A stretch of DNA of 64,000 bases from Barnesiella propionica (GTDB taxonomy: Bacteria; Bacteroidota; Bacteroidia; Bacteroidales; Barnesiellaceae): positions 50,607-114,606 of the forward strand of contig NZ_JAOQJK010000011.1 in assembly GCF_025567045.1 (NCBI RefSeq). Direction: 5' to 3'. Positions within the stretch are counted from its first letter, which is position 1; every line of letters begins with the position of its first letter. A program made the position numbers and the translations under genes. The notes below the pieces were generated by a model. It saw nothing but the letters and a program-made list of their open reading frames with translations. It searched no databases and was not told the origin of the DNA. Shown here in pieces: positions 38,292-45,821 of this stretch.

Positions 38292-38341
38292 ACGAATAAT
38301 GAAGGGATCGGTTATTTTTAACCGATCCCTTCATTATTCGT
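38292..38341 (+). terminator. 23-bp perfect hairpin terminator
   Basis: The arms at 38292-38314 and 38319-38341 are perfectly complementary over 23 bp with a 4-base loop, followed by TTTAAATTC. It lies 39 bases after the SQR-like gene. Confidence 0.8.
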
Positions 38342-38528
38342 TTAAATTCAGTTTTATAAATTTAAAAGACAAGGATCATTTAGCATATTTCTATTAGAGT
38401 CGTTTTACTTTTTTGTATCGGGTTTATATCAGTAGCGATCATTTCTTGTATCACTCTCAGTATAATTATAAATAACTATTTTTTTATTTTGTTTTTCCTT
38501 CTAACTTCGCAGTTTTAAATAATATATT

Positions 38529-39116
38529 ATGAGGCAAATGATAGAATTGGCGACTCGGAACCAGCAAAAAGCATGGGAAATTATCAGACAAACGGATATT
38601 GAGAATTCCTGGAGATCAACCGGAGCCGATATTAATTTGGTAGGTTCTTTATCTATGGGGCTATTAATGAAACATAGGGATATAGATTTTCATATCTATT
38701 CTTCTTCCGTTAGTTTGGCGGATGATTTCCGGATTATGGCAAAATTGGCGGAAAACCCGGCTATCCGGAAAATAGAGTATGCAAATTTGTTGAATACGGA
38801 TGAAGCATGTTTGGAATGGCATGCGTGGTATGAAGATGAGGAACATGAACTTTGGCAGATAGATATGATTCATCTTTTGAAGGGTTCCCGATATGAGGGG
38901 TATTTTGAAAATGTAGCAAAACGTATTGCTGCTCTTTTGACCGATGAAATCAAATATGCTATCCTGAAATTGAAATTTGAAACACCAGAAACAGAAAAGA
39001 TCATGGGTATAATTTATTATCAGGCAGTTATTCAGGGTGGTGTGCGGACTTATACCGAATTTAAAGAATGGATAAAACAACATCCTGTATCCGGAATTAT
39101 AGAGTGGATTCCTTGA
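38529..39116 (+). CDS. Nucleotidyltransferase-like protein
   Basis: A 195-residue protein with a nucleotidyltransferase-fold signature: GSLSMGLLMKHRDIDFHIY (GS...DxD) at about residues 39-57, and a later acidic residue in ELWQIDMIHLL. Conserved relatives occur in Bacteroides, some annotated loosely as phosphoglycerate mutase family, for which I see no support (no RHG motif). Substrate unknown. A TAACTTCG promoter-like box is about 25 bases upstream. Confidence 0.6.
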   Translation: MRQMIELATRNQQKAWEIIRQTDIENSWRSTGADINLVGSLSMGLLMKHRDIDFHIYSSSVSLADDFRIMAKLAENPAIRKIEYANLLNTDEACLEWHAWYEDEEHELWQIDMIHLLKGSRYEGYFENVAKRIAALLTDEIKYAILKLKFETPETEKIMGIIYYQAVIQGGVRTYTEFKEWIKQHPVSGIIEWIP

Positions 39117-39699
39117 TTTTATTTTAAGCCCCCGGGCTTAATAGCCCGATTGACTGTTTTAATGGAATTTTGTATTATTTATATGAAAACTGCAAATGTT
39201 ATATTGTCATGTCTCTGTTTGGGAGGTAAACTATAAATAAATTGGCTAAGATTTATTTGCAATGTTTAGAGCTGAGATTTGTCGCTTGGATGAATACGGG
39301 ATTTAAATAATTCCCTTGCTTTTACTATGTATGTAGCTTTTTATGACATCATATCCGAACTTGTCTCCAAAATTAATGGACGCGTAAGTATATCTGTATT
39401 TATTGATATATACCACAAGTGTACAACTTAAGTTGATTTTTGATAATTAATTAAACATCATTTTACCATTCTCTCATATTTTATAATCAGTGATTGAAAC
39501 TAAAAGTGTTGCCTTGCTCACATTTTTTCTATACTCTGTATGAGTCTGTTTCATATACTATTACTATAGATATTCGTTTTTTATTTTTATCTTTTTCTCA
39601 TAAAGTTACTTTTGTACAAGAGTATAAAAAGTGAATTCCTTATTTGTCTATTTGAAAAAAATAATACAATATAAGAACCTGAATTATTTTATTTTTATA

Positions 39700-39707
39700 T
39701 ACTTTTG
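39700..39707 (+). promoter_or_regulatory. Promoter of the MATE-vat unit (-7 box)
   Basis: TACTTTTG matches TAnnTTTG. Transcription from here would begin near 39714 and give a leader of about 210 bases. The -33 element is only T-rich. Confidence 0.5.
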
Positions 39708-39738
39708 CGTAAGACTCAATTAGTAATATTTATCTTTT

Positions 39739-39756
39739 ATGAAACTCTGTATATAG
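39739..39756 (+). CDS. Five-codon uORF (MKLCI) in the MATE-vat leader
   Basis: ATG AAA CTC TGT ATA TAG, about 25 bases after the predicted transcription start. Bases 39742-39750 of the uORF are exactly complementary to 39829-39837, the 3' arm of a terminator-like hairpin. A ribosome held on this uORF would block the hairpin. Confidence 0.45.
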   Translation: MKLCI

Positions 39757-39841
39757 CTACACTCAATGAATAGCCTTACTTACGAACTAATGCTGTTCAG
39801 CTATCTGACGAATAATTTAATATTTGTCACAGAGTTTTTTT
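39742..39841 (+). terminator. Candidate attenuator terminator of the MATE-vat unit
   Basis: AAACTCTGT (39742-39750) pairs with ACAGAGTTT (39829-39837), followed by more T's and AATAATCC. A second inner pairing ATAGCT (39753-39758) with AGCTAT (39799-39804) extends the stem. The large internal loop makes the energy uncertain. Confidence 0.45.
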
Positions 39842-39924
39842 AATAATCCTTTAGTTTTTCAATTTGCGATTTGGCATACTGTTTTTATAGTAGTATGTTA
39901 TATCGTTCTATTTACAGTTGAGTA

Positions 39925-41217
39925 ATGAATTATACATATAGACAAATATGGCTCATCAACTTTCCGGTGATGATGAGCATTTTAATAGAACAATTAATTA
40001 ATATTACCGATGCTGTTTTTTTGGGTCATGTGGGAGAAGTCGAATTAGGGGCATCTGCTATAGCCGGAATTTATTATTTGGCTATTTATATGCTTGGTTT
40101 TGGATTCAGCATAGGACTACAGGTAATGGTCGCCCGAAGAAATGGAGAGCAAAATTATAGGGAAACAGGAAAGACCTTCTTTCAGGGTTTATTCTTTTTA
40201 TTGGGGTTGGCCCTTTTTCTTTGTTTGTTTATTCGGATCGTTTCTCCTTTTTTCCTGAAACGATTAATAATTTCTCCGGATATTTATCAGGCCGTAGTTC
40301 AATATTTAGATTGGCGTAGTTTCGGATTATTATTTTCATTCCCGTTTCTGGCGGTTCGGTCTTTCTTAGTAGGAATTACACATACTAAGGCTCTGCTTGG
40401 TGCTGCCATTATTGCTGTGGTAATCAATATCTGTTTCAATTTTCTTTTGATCTTTACATTGAAGTTGGGGATTTCTGGAGCGGCAATAGCCTCGTTACTG
40501 GCAGAATCAGGTTCATTTATTATGCTTTGTATCTATATGTGGAAAAAAATAGATGTAAAAAAATATGGATTGAATCCGATTTATAATAGAACGATCTTTT
40601 TTAAAGTACTGAACTTGTCAATATGGAGTATGTTTCATGCCTTTATTAGTGTAGCCCCTTGGTTTTTGTTTTTTGTGGCGATTGAACATTTAGGAAAAAT
40701 GGAACTGGCTGTCTCCAATATTATCAGAAGTGTCTCAGCTTTATTCTTTGTAATAGCGAATTCTTTTGCTGTTACTACAGGATCGCTGGTGAGCAATGCT
40801 ATTGGAGCCGGAGAAAAGAAGGCTCTTTTTCCCATTTGCTGTAAAATTTTAAAATTAGGCTATGCTATCGGACTTCCGTTAGCATGCATTGCATTGTATT
40901 GTAACCGCTGGATCATAAGTCTTTATACTGATAATGAACAGTTGGTGCAACTCGCGTTTATTCCTTTTATCGTCATGCTGCTGAACTATATATTTGCTTT
41001 ACCCGGGTATGTATACCTTAATGCAGTAGGAGGAACGGGAAAAACGAGAATTACATTTTTATTTCAGGTAATCACAACAGTGGTGTATTTGCTTTATCTT
41101 TATTGGTTGAGTAATTATTTTCAGGACTCTCTGGCTGTCTATTTAACAGCGGAATATCTTTTTGTTATTTTGCTGGCAGTACAATCCGTTGTTTATTTAA
41201 AGAAAAAACATTATTAA
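39925..41217 (+). CDS. MATE-family efflux transporter
   Basis: A 430-residue, 12-helix MATE transporter (two MatE halves, about residues 10-170 and 230-390), starting NYTYRQIWLINFPVMMSILI with the ITDAVFLGHVGEVELGA segment. Such pumps export drugs and cationic compounds with Na+ or H+. It is followed by a Vat-type acetyltransferase after 12 bases, so export and modification genes form one unit. The particular drug is not readable from the sequence. Confidence 0.9.
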   Translation: MNYTYRQIWLINFPVMMSILIEQLINITDAVFLGHVGEVELGASAIAGIYYLAIYMLGFGFSIGLQVMVARRNGEQNYRETGKTFFQGLFFLLGLALFLCLFIRIVSPFFLKRLIISPDIYQAVVQYLDWRSFGLLFSFPFLAVRSFLVGITHTKALLGAAIIAVVINICFNFLLIFTLKLGISGAAIASLLAESGSFIMLCIYMWKKIDVKKYGLNPIYNRTIFFKVLNLSIWSMFHAFISVAPWFLFFVAIEHLGKMELAVSNIIRSVSALFFVIANSFAVTTGSLVSNAIGAGEKKALFPICCKILKLGYAIGLPLACIALYCNRWIISLYTDNEQLVQLAFIPFIVMLLNYIFALPGYVYLNAVGGTGKTRITFLFQVITTVVYLLYLYWLSNYFQDSLAVYLTAEYLFVILLAVQSVVYLKKKHY

Positions 41218-41229
41218 ATTGAAGAACTT

Positions 41230-41865
41230 ATGAAAACTAAAGTATATCCGCGTTTCAGTGATAAGCAAACGGTTTATCTTAATGCTGTCGTGAAAGATCC
41301 GCAAATAGAAGTTGGTGATTATACTATTTATAATGATTTTGTGTCCGATCCATTATTGTTTGAAAAAAATAACGTGCTTTATCATTATCCAATTCACTCG
41401 GAGAGATTGATTATTGGCAAGTTTTGCTCAATCGCTTGTGGTGCGAAATTTTTGTTTAATTGCGCTAACCACACATTAAAGTCTTTATCTACTTATACTT
41501 TTCCTCTGTTTTATGAAGAGTGGGGATTAGATAAGACAAATGTTAGTTGGGCTTGGGATAATAAGGGAGATATTATAATTGGCAATGATGTCTGGATCGG
41601 TTATGGGGCTGTGATTATGGCAGGAGTTCATATCGGAGATGGTGCGATAATCGCTGCGTGTGCCGTAGTAACAAAAGATGTTCCTCCTTATACAATCGTA
41701 GGGGGGATACCTGCCAAGGAAATACGAAAACGTTTTGATGCCGATGTAATAGAACGATTGTTAATGTTGAAATGGTGGGAGTGGCCGGTTAGTAAGATTA
41801 AGAAAAATATTCCTTATATAATAAACGGAAAATTGAATGATTTAATAATGGAGCATGATCGATAA
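41230..41865 (+). CDS. Vat-type xenobiotic O-acetyltransferase
   Basis: A left-handed beta-helix (hexapeptide) acetyltransferase of 211 residues. Diagnostic parts: [21 protein letters not shown] with the catalytic-type His81, STYTFPLF, and [36 protein letters not shown]. These match the Vat (streptogramin A) and CatB (chloramphenicol) family. The length and NCANH motif favour Vat. It acetylates the drug with acetyl-CoA in the cytosol. Whether it confers resistance needs testing; some family members act on other compounds. Confidence 0.85.
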   Translation: MKTKVYPRFSDKQTVYLNAVVKDPQIEVGDYTIYNDFVSDPLLFEKNNVLYHYPIHSERLIIGKFCSIACGAKFLFNCANHTLKSLSTYTFPLFYEEWGLDKTNVSWAWDNKGDIIIGNDVWIGYGAVIMAGVHIGDGAIIAACAVVTKDVPPYTIVGGIPAKEIRKRFDADVIERLLMLKWWEWPVSKIKKNIPYIINGKLNDLIMEHDR

Positions 41866-41919
41866 GGATACAAGCCTCTTTAAGCTTTTAAATATAGTTT
41901 TATATTTTAAATTCATGAT

Positions 41920-41927
41920 TATATTTG
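41920..41927 (+). promoter_or_regulatory. Promoter of the GIY-YIG helicase gene (-7 box)
   Basis: TATATTTG, a full consensus match, 78 bases before the ATG in an AT-rich spacer. Confidence 0.45.
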
Positions 41928-42005
41928 TGTAAATATTTAAATTTAATTTTATAATAATCATTGTTTTGATGAGTAATTTTTATAATAACCGAAAATTAAT
42001 ATTCA

Positions 42006-43643
42006 ATGGGAAAAAACATATTTAATATAACAACTTGTGAATATTCTAACAATTATTCCATGAAAGATTTTGAAAAATGGAAATTACCAAATGACTATCA
42101 TTGTGTTTATGTTTTGGAAAACGGTAGGGATGCTTATATTGGGGAGACTTTAGTTGCTGAAGTTAGGGCTCAACAACATAGAAATAAATATTGGAATTTG
42201 AACTTTAAAAGAATGCATATTATTACAAGCGATCTGATGGAAGAAACGCCGGCAAAACATTATGAAAGGTTGTTAATAAGATTAATGAAAGTCGATGGGT
42301 TATTTAATATTGTGAATGGTAATGATGGGTATAAAACTCATTATCAAAGGCAGAACGAATTTGAATTGCATTTTGATAAGCTTTGGAGTCAGTTGGTTGA
42401 AAAAAAACTGGTAAAAAGAAAATCTTTTCAATTTGTACTAAATTTAAATACCTATAAATATTCTCCATACATTACATTTACAAAGGAACAAATAGATGCA
42501 CTAACCTATATTATGAATATTCTGAATTCGGATGAAACAGAACCATATTCAGAAAAATATGATAGAAGACCTATACTCATAAACGGTAGTGCCGGCACAG
42601 GAAAGACTGTTGTAGCAACTTCTCTTTTTCATTATTTGAGAAATGATAACAGCTATAAGGATAAAAAAATAGCCTTGGTCGTTGCTAATGAGCAAATGCG
42701 TAATATATTGAAAGATGTATTCAATGAAACGTGTGAGGGACTTAGTAAAAAAGATGTAATTAGCCCAATAGAATTGACAAAACAGAAATATGATATTATT
42801 ATTTGCGATGAAGTTCATGCATTAAGACGAGGTGAAAATTTAGTGTTCTATAAAAAACATTTTGAAGCTGGGAATGAGCGATTAGGACTTGATAATACTC
42901 ACAATGAATTAGATTGGATATTAGAGCAGTCAGAGTATCAAATATTGTTTTATGATGAAAAACAAATGGTTAAACGATCCGATATTCGTAGTGATTATGT
43001 TAAAGAAAAGATTCATAATAATAAGCTAAGAGGATTCAGACCTATAGAATTGAAAACGCAAATGAGAAATAAAGCGGGAGATTCTTATGTTAATTATATA
43101 TATGATATTCTCTATCAAAGGTCAATACAAAAGCAAACTTTTGAAAATTTTGATTTTAAACTTTACAATTCTTTTGTTGAGATGAGAAGAGAAATATCTC
43201 GAAAAGAAGATATTTATGGACTTAGTAAACTTTGTGGTGGGTATGCGTGGAAATGGATTAGTAAGAATGATGCTTCAATTCCCGATATTGTTATAGAAGA
43301 TGAAAAGATTAGATGGAATCGCGATAAAGAAAAATGGATCGGAAATATGGATTCCAGATATGAGATGGGAAGTATTTATACTCTTAGAGGACTTGATCTA
43401 AATTATATTGGTTTGGTAATAGGTCCGGATCTTTACTTCGATAAAAAAGATAATGAAATAAAAGTCAATAAAAAAAATTTATATTCTAATGACGTAAAAA
43501 AGAATGCAACAGAAGAAGAAATAAAAGAATATGTATTGAATACATATGCTGTACTTTTTACAAGAGCTATTGAAGGCACTTATATTTATGTATGCGATGA
43601 TAATTTAAGAGAGTATTTTAAGCATTTTGTAGATTATATATAA
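42006..43643 (+). CDS. GIY-YIG nuclease-SF1 helicase fusion (DUF2075-like), candidate defence gene
   Basis: A 545-residue fusion. Residues about 31-105 form a GIY-YIG nuclease domain (VYVLENGRDAYIGET, an Arg-x-x-QH segment, and a later Glu in HYERLLIRLM before NIVNGNDG). Residues about 155-545 form a superfamily 1 helicase of the DUF2075 type, with Walker A GSAGTGKT (194-201), Walker B DIIICDEVHAL (263-273) and a C-terminal helicase motif with LFTRAIEGTYIYV. It probably cuts and unwinds nucleic acid. The base composition is very AT-rich, and the gene lies just outside the tRNA-Phe element. Such nuclease-helicase proteins occur in phage-defence islands. No partner gene is visible. Confidence 0.75.
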   Translation: MGKNIFNITTCEYSNNYSMKDFEKWKLPNDYHCVYVLENGRDAYIGETLVAEVRAQQHRNKYWNLNFKRMHIITSDLMEETPAKHYERLLIRLMKVDGLFNIVNGNDGYKTHYQRQNEFELHFDKLWSQLVEKKLVKRKSFQFVLNLNTYKYSPYITFTKEQIDALTYIMNILNSDETEPYSEKYDRRPILINGSAGTGKTVVATSLFHYLRNDNSYKDKKIALVVANEQMRNILKDVFNETCEGLSKKDVISPIELTKQKYDIIICDEVHALRRGENLVFYKKHFEAGNERLGLDNTHNELDWILEQSEYQILFYDEKQMVKRSDIRSDYVKEKIHNNKLRGFRPIELKTQMRNKAGDSYVNYIYDILYQRSIQKQTFENFDFKLYNSFVEMRREISRKEDIYGLSKLCGGYAWKWISKNDASIPDIVIEDEKIRWNRDKEKWIGNMDSRYEMGSIYTLRGLDLNYIGLVIGPDLYFDKKDNEIKVNKKNLYSNDVKKNATEEEIKEYVLNTYAVLFTRAIEGTYIYVCDDNLREYFKHFVDYI

Positions 43644-43925
43644 GAATAAGGTTAGGTAAATAAGTATTTTTCAAACCTGATTACATCTCTTAGAAAAGAG
43701 ATGTATATTTTAGCAAAGTAGAATTTAGCCCCAAAAAGAGTTATTTATTTAGGAGGTTACTTTGTAGGACCTCTCCAAGATTTAAAGAAAAACAAAGGAT
43801 ATCGATTAAGCTGGGTATCCTTCGTTTTTTGCAATCTCGCAATATCCGAGTGAGTACCCGTCTGGGCTCCCAAAAAGAAAAATCCTTGTAAGTTCTTGTC
43901 TTACAAGGATTTTTGTCTTTCGTTT
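43644..43925. other. Junction segment left of the tRNA-Phe element
   Basis: About 280 bases with no supported gene. It contains a plus-strand terminator-like hairpin near 43796-43829 (AAGGATA...TATCCTT followed by CGTTTTTT) and the strong hairpin at 43878-43914. A minus-strand open frame of 64 codons here does not resemble a real protein. Confidence 0.55.
43878..43914 (-). terminator. Likely original terminator of tRNA-Phe, now left of the element
   Basis: AAAAATCCTTGTAAG pairs perfectly (15 bp) with CTTACAAGGATTTTT around a 7-base loop. On the minus strand the T run continues as CTTTTTGGG. It lies 12 bases beyond the left copy of the tRNA 3' end, the correct place for a tRNA terminator before integration. 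Confidence 0.75.
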
Positions 43926-43938
43926 GTGGTGCCACCAG
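43926..43938. repeat. Attachment site, left junction (attL-type copy of tRNA-Phe 3' end)
   Basis: GTGGTGCCACCAG is repeated exactly at 57924-57936 in the tRNA-Phe 3' end. The match can be extended to 16 bases with one mismatch (next bases AAA versus GAA). It marks the left boundary of the integrated element. Confidence 0.85.
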
Positions 43939-43965
43939 AAAGTGAACGCTTTACGTATCACCGTT

Positions 43966-43982
43966 GACAATCACCGACTTAT
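43966..43982 (+). repeat. Arm-type repeat, left end (copy 1)
   Basis: GACAATCACCGACTTAT; 15 of 17 bases match the right-end copy at 57750-57766 in the same orientation. Likely bound by the integrase arm-binding domain. Confidence 0.6.
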
Positions 43983-44005
43983 CTTTTCTTCTATTGGAAA
44001 ATCCA

Positions 44006-44018
44006 CACGATTTAGCAC
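44006..44018 (+). repeat. Arm-type repeat, left end (copy 2)
   Basis: CACGATTTAGCAC, identical to 57807-57819 at the other end. Partial copies (CACGATT) recur at about 44019 and 44050. Confidence 0.65.
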
Positions 44019-44270
44019 ACGATTATTTCTCATCGTTCTACCCGTGATTTAACACGATTGTTAGTGCAAAGGTAAGAAAGAATATTAAATCAATCCATTA
44101 TTTGCCCGAAAAGTTGAAACAATCAGTCATTCTATTTCTGTTGTTCAGTAAAAATAATACACAATAGAAATAGAAATGGAATTTTTATGGCGGTAAAATT
44201 TACGGCTGTTTAATTTGCTTTTTCTTTGTTCCGAAACCGTCAGTTCCGAAATGCCCATTTCGGAACTGAA

Positions 44271-45059
44271 TTATTCTGTAAGCGAATCTACAAACTCACC
44301 AAACCTTAAAATCTTCTCACTATTTGCTTTATTGAAAAGCAAGTGTTCAAAATCCTTTTGCTTCTTCTTCAAATCAATTGTTTTCAGCAATTCGGCTGTC
44401 GCTTGCTTGAACTCTTGCAAATTATGCACTCCGCAACGCTTTGAAAGAAAATCGTAATCGGGTTTTGCTTGTGATAGTAGAAACATCAGGTCGTAAAAAT
44501 CACGGCCTTTGGCACGGGCTAACATAGCGGCAATTTTCATGCTGCATAATACACCATCGGAAGGAACGGGAAACGGGAAAAAGAATCCGCAACCTTTAAT
44601 ATTTGTGATAACTGGAGGATAAACGATTCCTTGGTCTTGGCTTTCGACCTTTATCAAAAAACGTTCTTCCTTGTGTCCACTCAACCCCAAATCGAATAAT
44701 AGTTCAGGAAAATGGATATTGCGCCGGAAAGCTGTTAGTTTCGGATTTTCTTTGTCCTTTGCTTCCACTCGTAACCCAGAACGTTCCAAAAACTGAATTA
44801 CTCCGTTTGTTATTTCAATAAATTCTTCTTTCGAGAGGTCTTTGCAGTCAAAATCCAAATCTTCTGAGAATCGGTCTATCCCTTTTACCAAACGCAGATT
44901 TGTCCCACCGATAAAAGCCATCTTTTGGATGCTTGGCGTAGAAGAAAGGTAATCCAGAATCATCAACTGTAAATACTCTTTCAGTATGTGTTTATCGGAA
45001 CCCGAATTTCCACGGATTTGAGCCGGAAAATAACTTCTTATTTGTTCAATCTGTATCAT
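44271..45059 (-). CDS. AbiEii/AbiGii-family nucleotidyltransferase toxin
   Basis: The toxin of a type IV toxin-antitoxin system, 262 residues. The GGTNLRLVKG motif (residues 51-60) and the catalytic acidic set SEDLDFD (65-71) mark the nucleotidyltransferase domain that uses NTPs to block translation, for example by modifying tRNA in related MenT toxins. The start overlaps the antitoxin stop by four bases (ATGA), so translation is coupled. Such pairs cause abortive phage infection and stabilise mobile elements. Confidence 0.9.
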   Translation of the reverse strand: MIQIEQIRSYFPAQIRGNSGSDKHILKEYLQLMILDYLSSTPSIQKMAFIGGTNLRLVKGIDRFSEDLDFDCKDLSKEEFIEITNGVIQFLERSGLRVEAKDKENPKLTAFRRNIHFPELLFDLGLSGHKEERFLIKVESQDQGIVYPPVITNIKGCGFFFPFPVPSDGVLCSMKIAAMLARAKGRDFYDLMFLLSQAKPDYDFLSKRCGVHNLQEFKQATAELLKTIDLKKKQKDFEHLLFNKANSEKILRFGEFVDSLTE

Positions 45060-45673
45060 AAATCGTAAGTCTTAAAAAGTAACTTTACCCGATGGTCAAG
45101 CGCCTTGCTTTGAAACTTGGCACAGTAGTCCATTAGTAAATCCTTGTTTAAATCATCTTGCAGGTAATTTTCATCCAACCGCAGTTCTTCCAATTCCTGC
45201 TTGCTATCATAGAACGGATAAAGATACAGCAAATCAAGTAATGCCTTTTCAGGTGTGGCAAACTGTATGGTGCGATTGTCTGCCATGAGCTTTAACTCGT
45301 ATCCGAACATCAGGTTTTCTTTGACGTTCTTATAAGAGTATTCGCCAAAGTCATTGGCGAATGATGCCGTTTTTAATGACGTCACACTGGTAATCTGTAT
45401 CACTGCTTCCGGTATTATCCCATAAAACGCCAATGCCGTGTGCAGGCTGATATAGGACGGACGGTAAATCCGATTGGCAAAATAAAGGGAATAATCCGGC
45501 TTGCTCTTATATTCCGAGAAAGCGAAATACCCCTGACGTAACCGGATAAGATATCCTTTCTTCGCCCAACGTGTAAGGTTGTTGCGGTCAAAATCCGGTT
45601 GCCATGCATATACCTGATAGATATTGAAGCATGCCAAATCAAATAGCTGTTCCTTAAATTCCAGAAATTTCAT
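45056..45673 (-). CDS. AbiEi-family antitoxin
   Basis: A 205-residue antitoxin with an N-terminal winged helix (LTRWAKKGYLIRLRQGYFAF, about residues 31-50) that binds DNA and a C-terminal domain that counteracts the toxin. In the AbiE family it acts without direct contact with the toxin and represses its own promoter. The promoter region holds a 13-bp inverted repeat flanking the -7 box, which fits this. It is the upstream gene of the pair. Confidence 0.88.
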   Translation of the reverse strand: MKFLEFKEQLFDLACFNIYQVYAWQPDFDRNNLTRWAKKGYLIRLRQGYFAFSEYKSKPDYSLYFANRIYRPSYISLHTALAFYGIIPEAVIQITSVTSLKTASFANDFGEYSYKNVKENLMFGYELKLMADNRTIQFATPEKALLDLLYLYPFYDSKQELEELRLDENYLQDDLNKDLLMDYCAKFQSKALDHRVKLLFKTYDL

Positions 45674-45676
45674 TTC

Positions 45677-45730
45677 TTTATTTTGTTTCCATTATGCTGC
45701 AAATATAGTGCATTTTAGAAACAAAATAAA
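45677..45730 (-). promoter_or_regulatory. Promoter and operator of the AbiE pair
   Basis: TTTATTTTGTTTC (45677-45689) and its exact complement GAAACAAAATAAA (45718-45730) flank a minus-strand TATATTTG box (45700-45707). The downstream arm ends only a few bases before the antitoxin ATG. AbiEi proteins bind inverted repeats in their promoters, so this is the probable operator. Confidence 0.7.
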
Positions 45731-45821
45731 ATATTTGGGATGAATTGAAGATATTCTTGTTCTGTTGACGAGACGAAAATAGACTATTTTTGTCTTGTCG
45801 ATAGTACAGAAATATAGTGTC

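Larger units (their letters stand above)
39117..39924. other. Long AT-rich upstream region of the MATE-vat unit
   Basis: About 800 bases without a protein gene. The first part holds a weak hairpin after the preceding gene (39126-39139). Two promoter-like boxes read TACTTTTG on the plus strand, at 39607-39614 and 39700-39707. The last 200 bases form the leader with the short uORF and the terminator described separately. Nothing recognised between 39140 and 39600. Confidence 0.6.

Noticed and set aside
38529..39116. Phosphoglycerate mutase annotation for the 195-aa protein
   Set aside because: No RHG motif or mutase fold signature; the GS...DID pattern points to a nucleotidyltransferase-like fold.
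39766..39843. 25-codon hydrophobic ORF in the MATE-vat leader
   Set aside because: It runs through the terminator and stops in its T run. It could be translated, but nothing distinguishes it from chance, and the short MKLCI uORF fits the hairpin better.
43741..43935. 64-codon minus-strand ORF next to the left junction
   Set aside because: It spans the tRNA 3' end copy and a terminator hairpin, has no family-like features, and is probably fortuitous.
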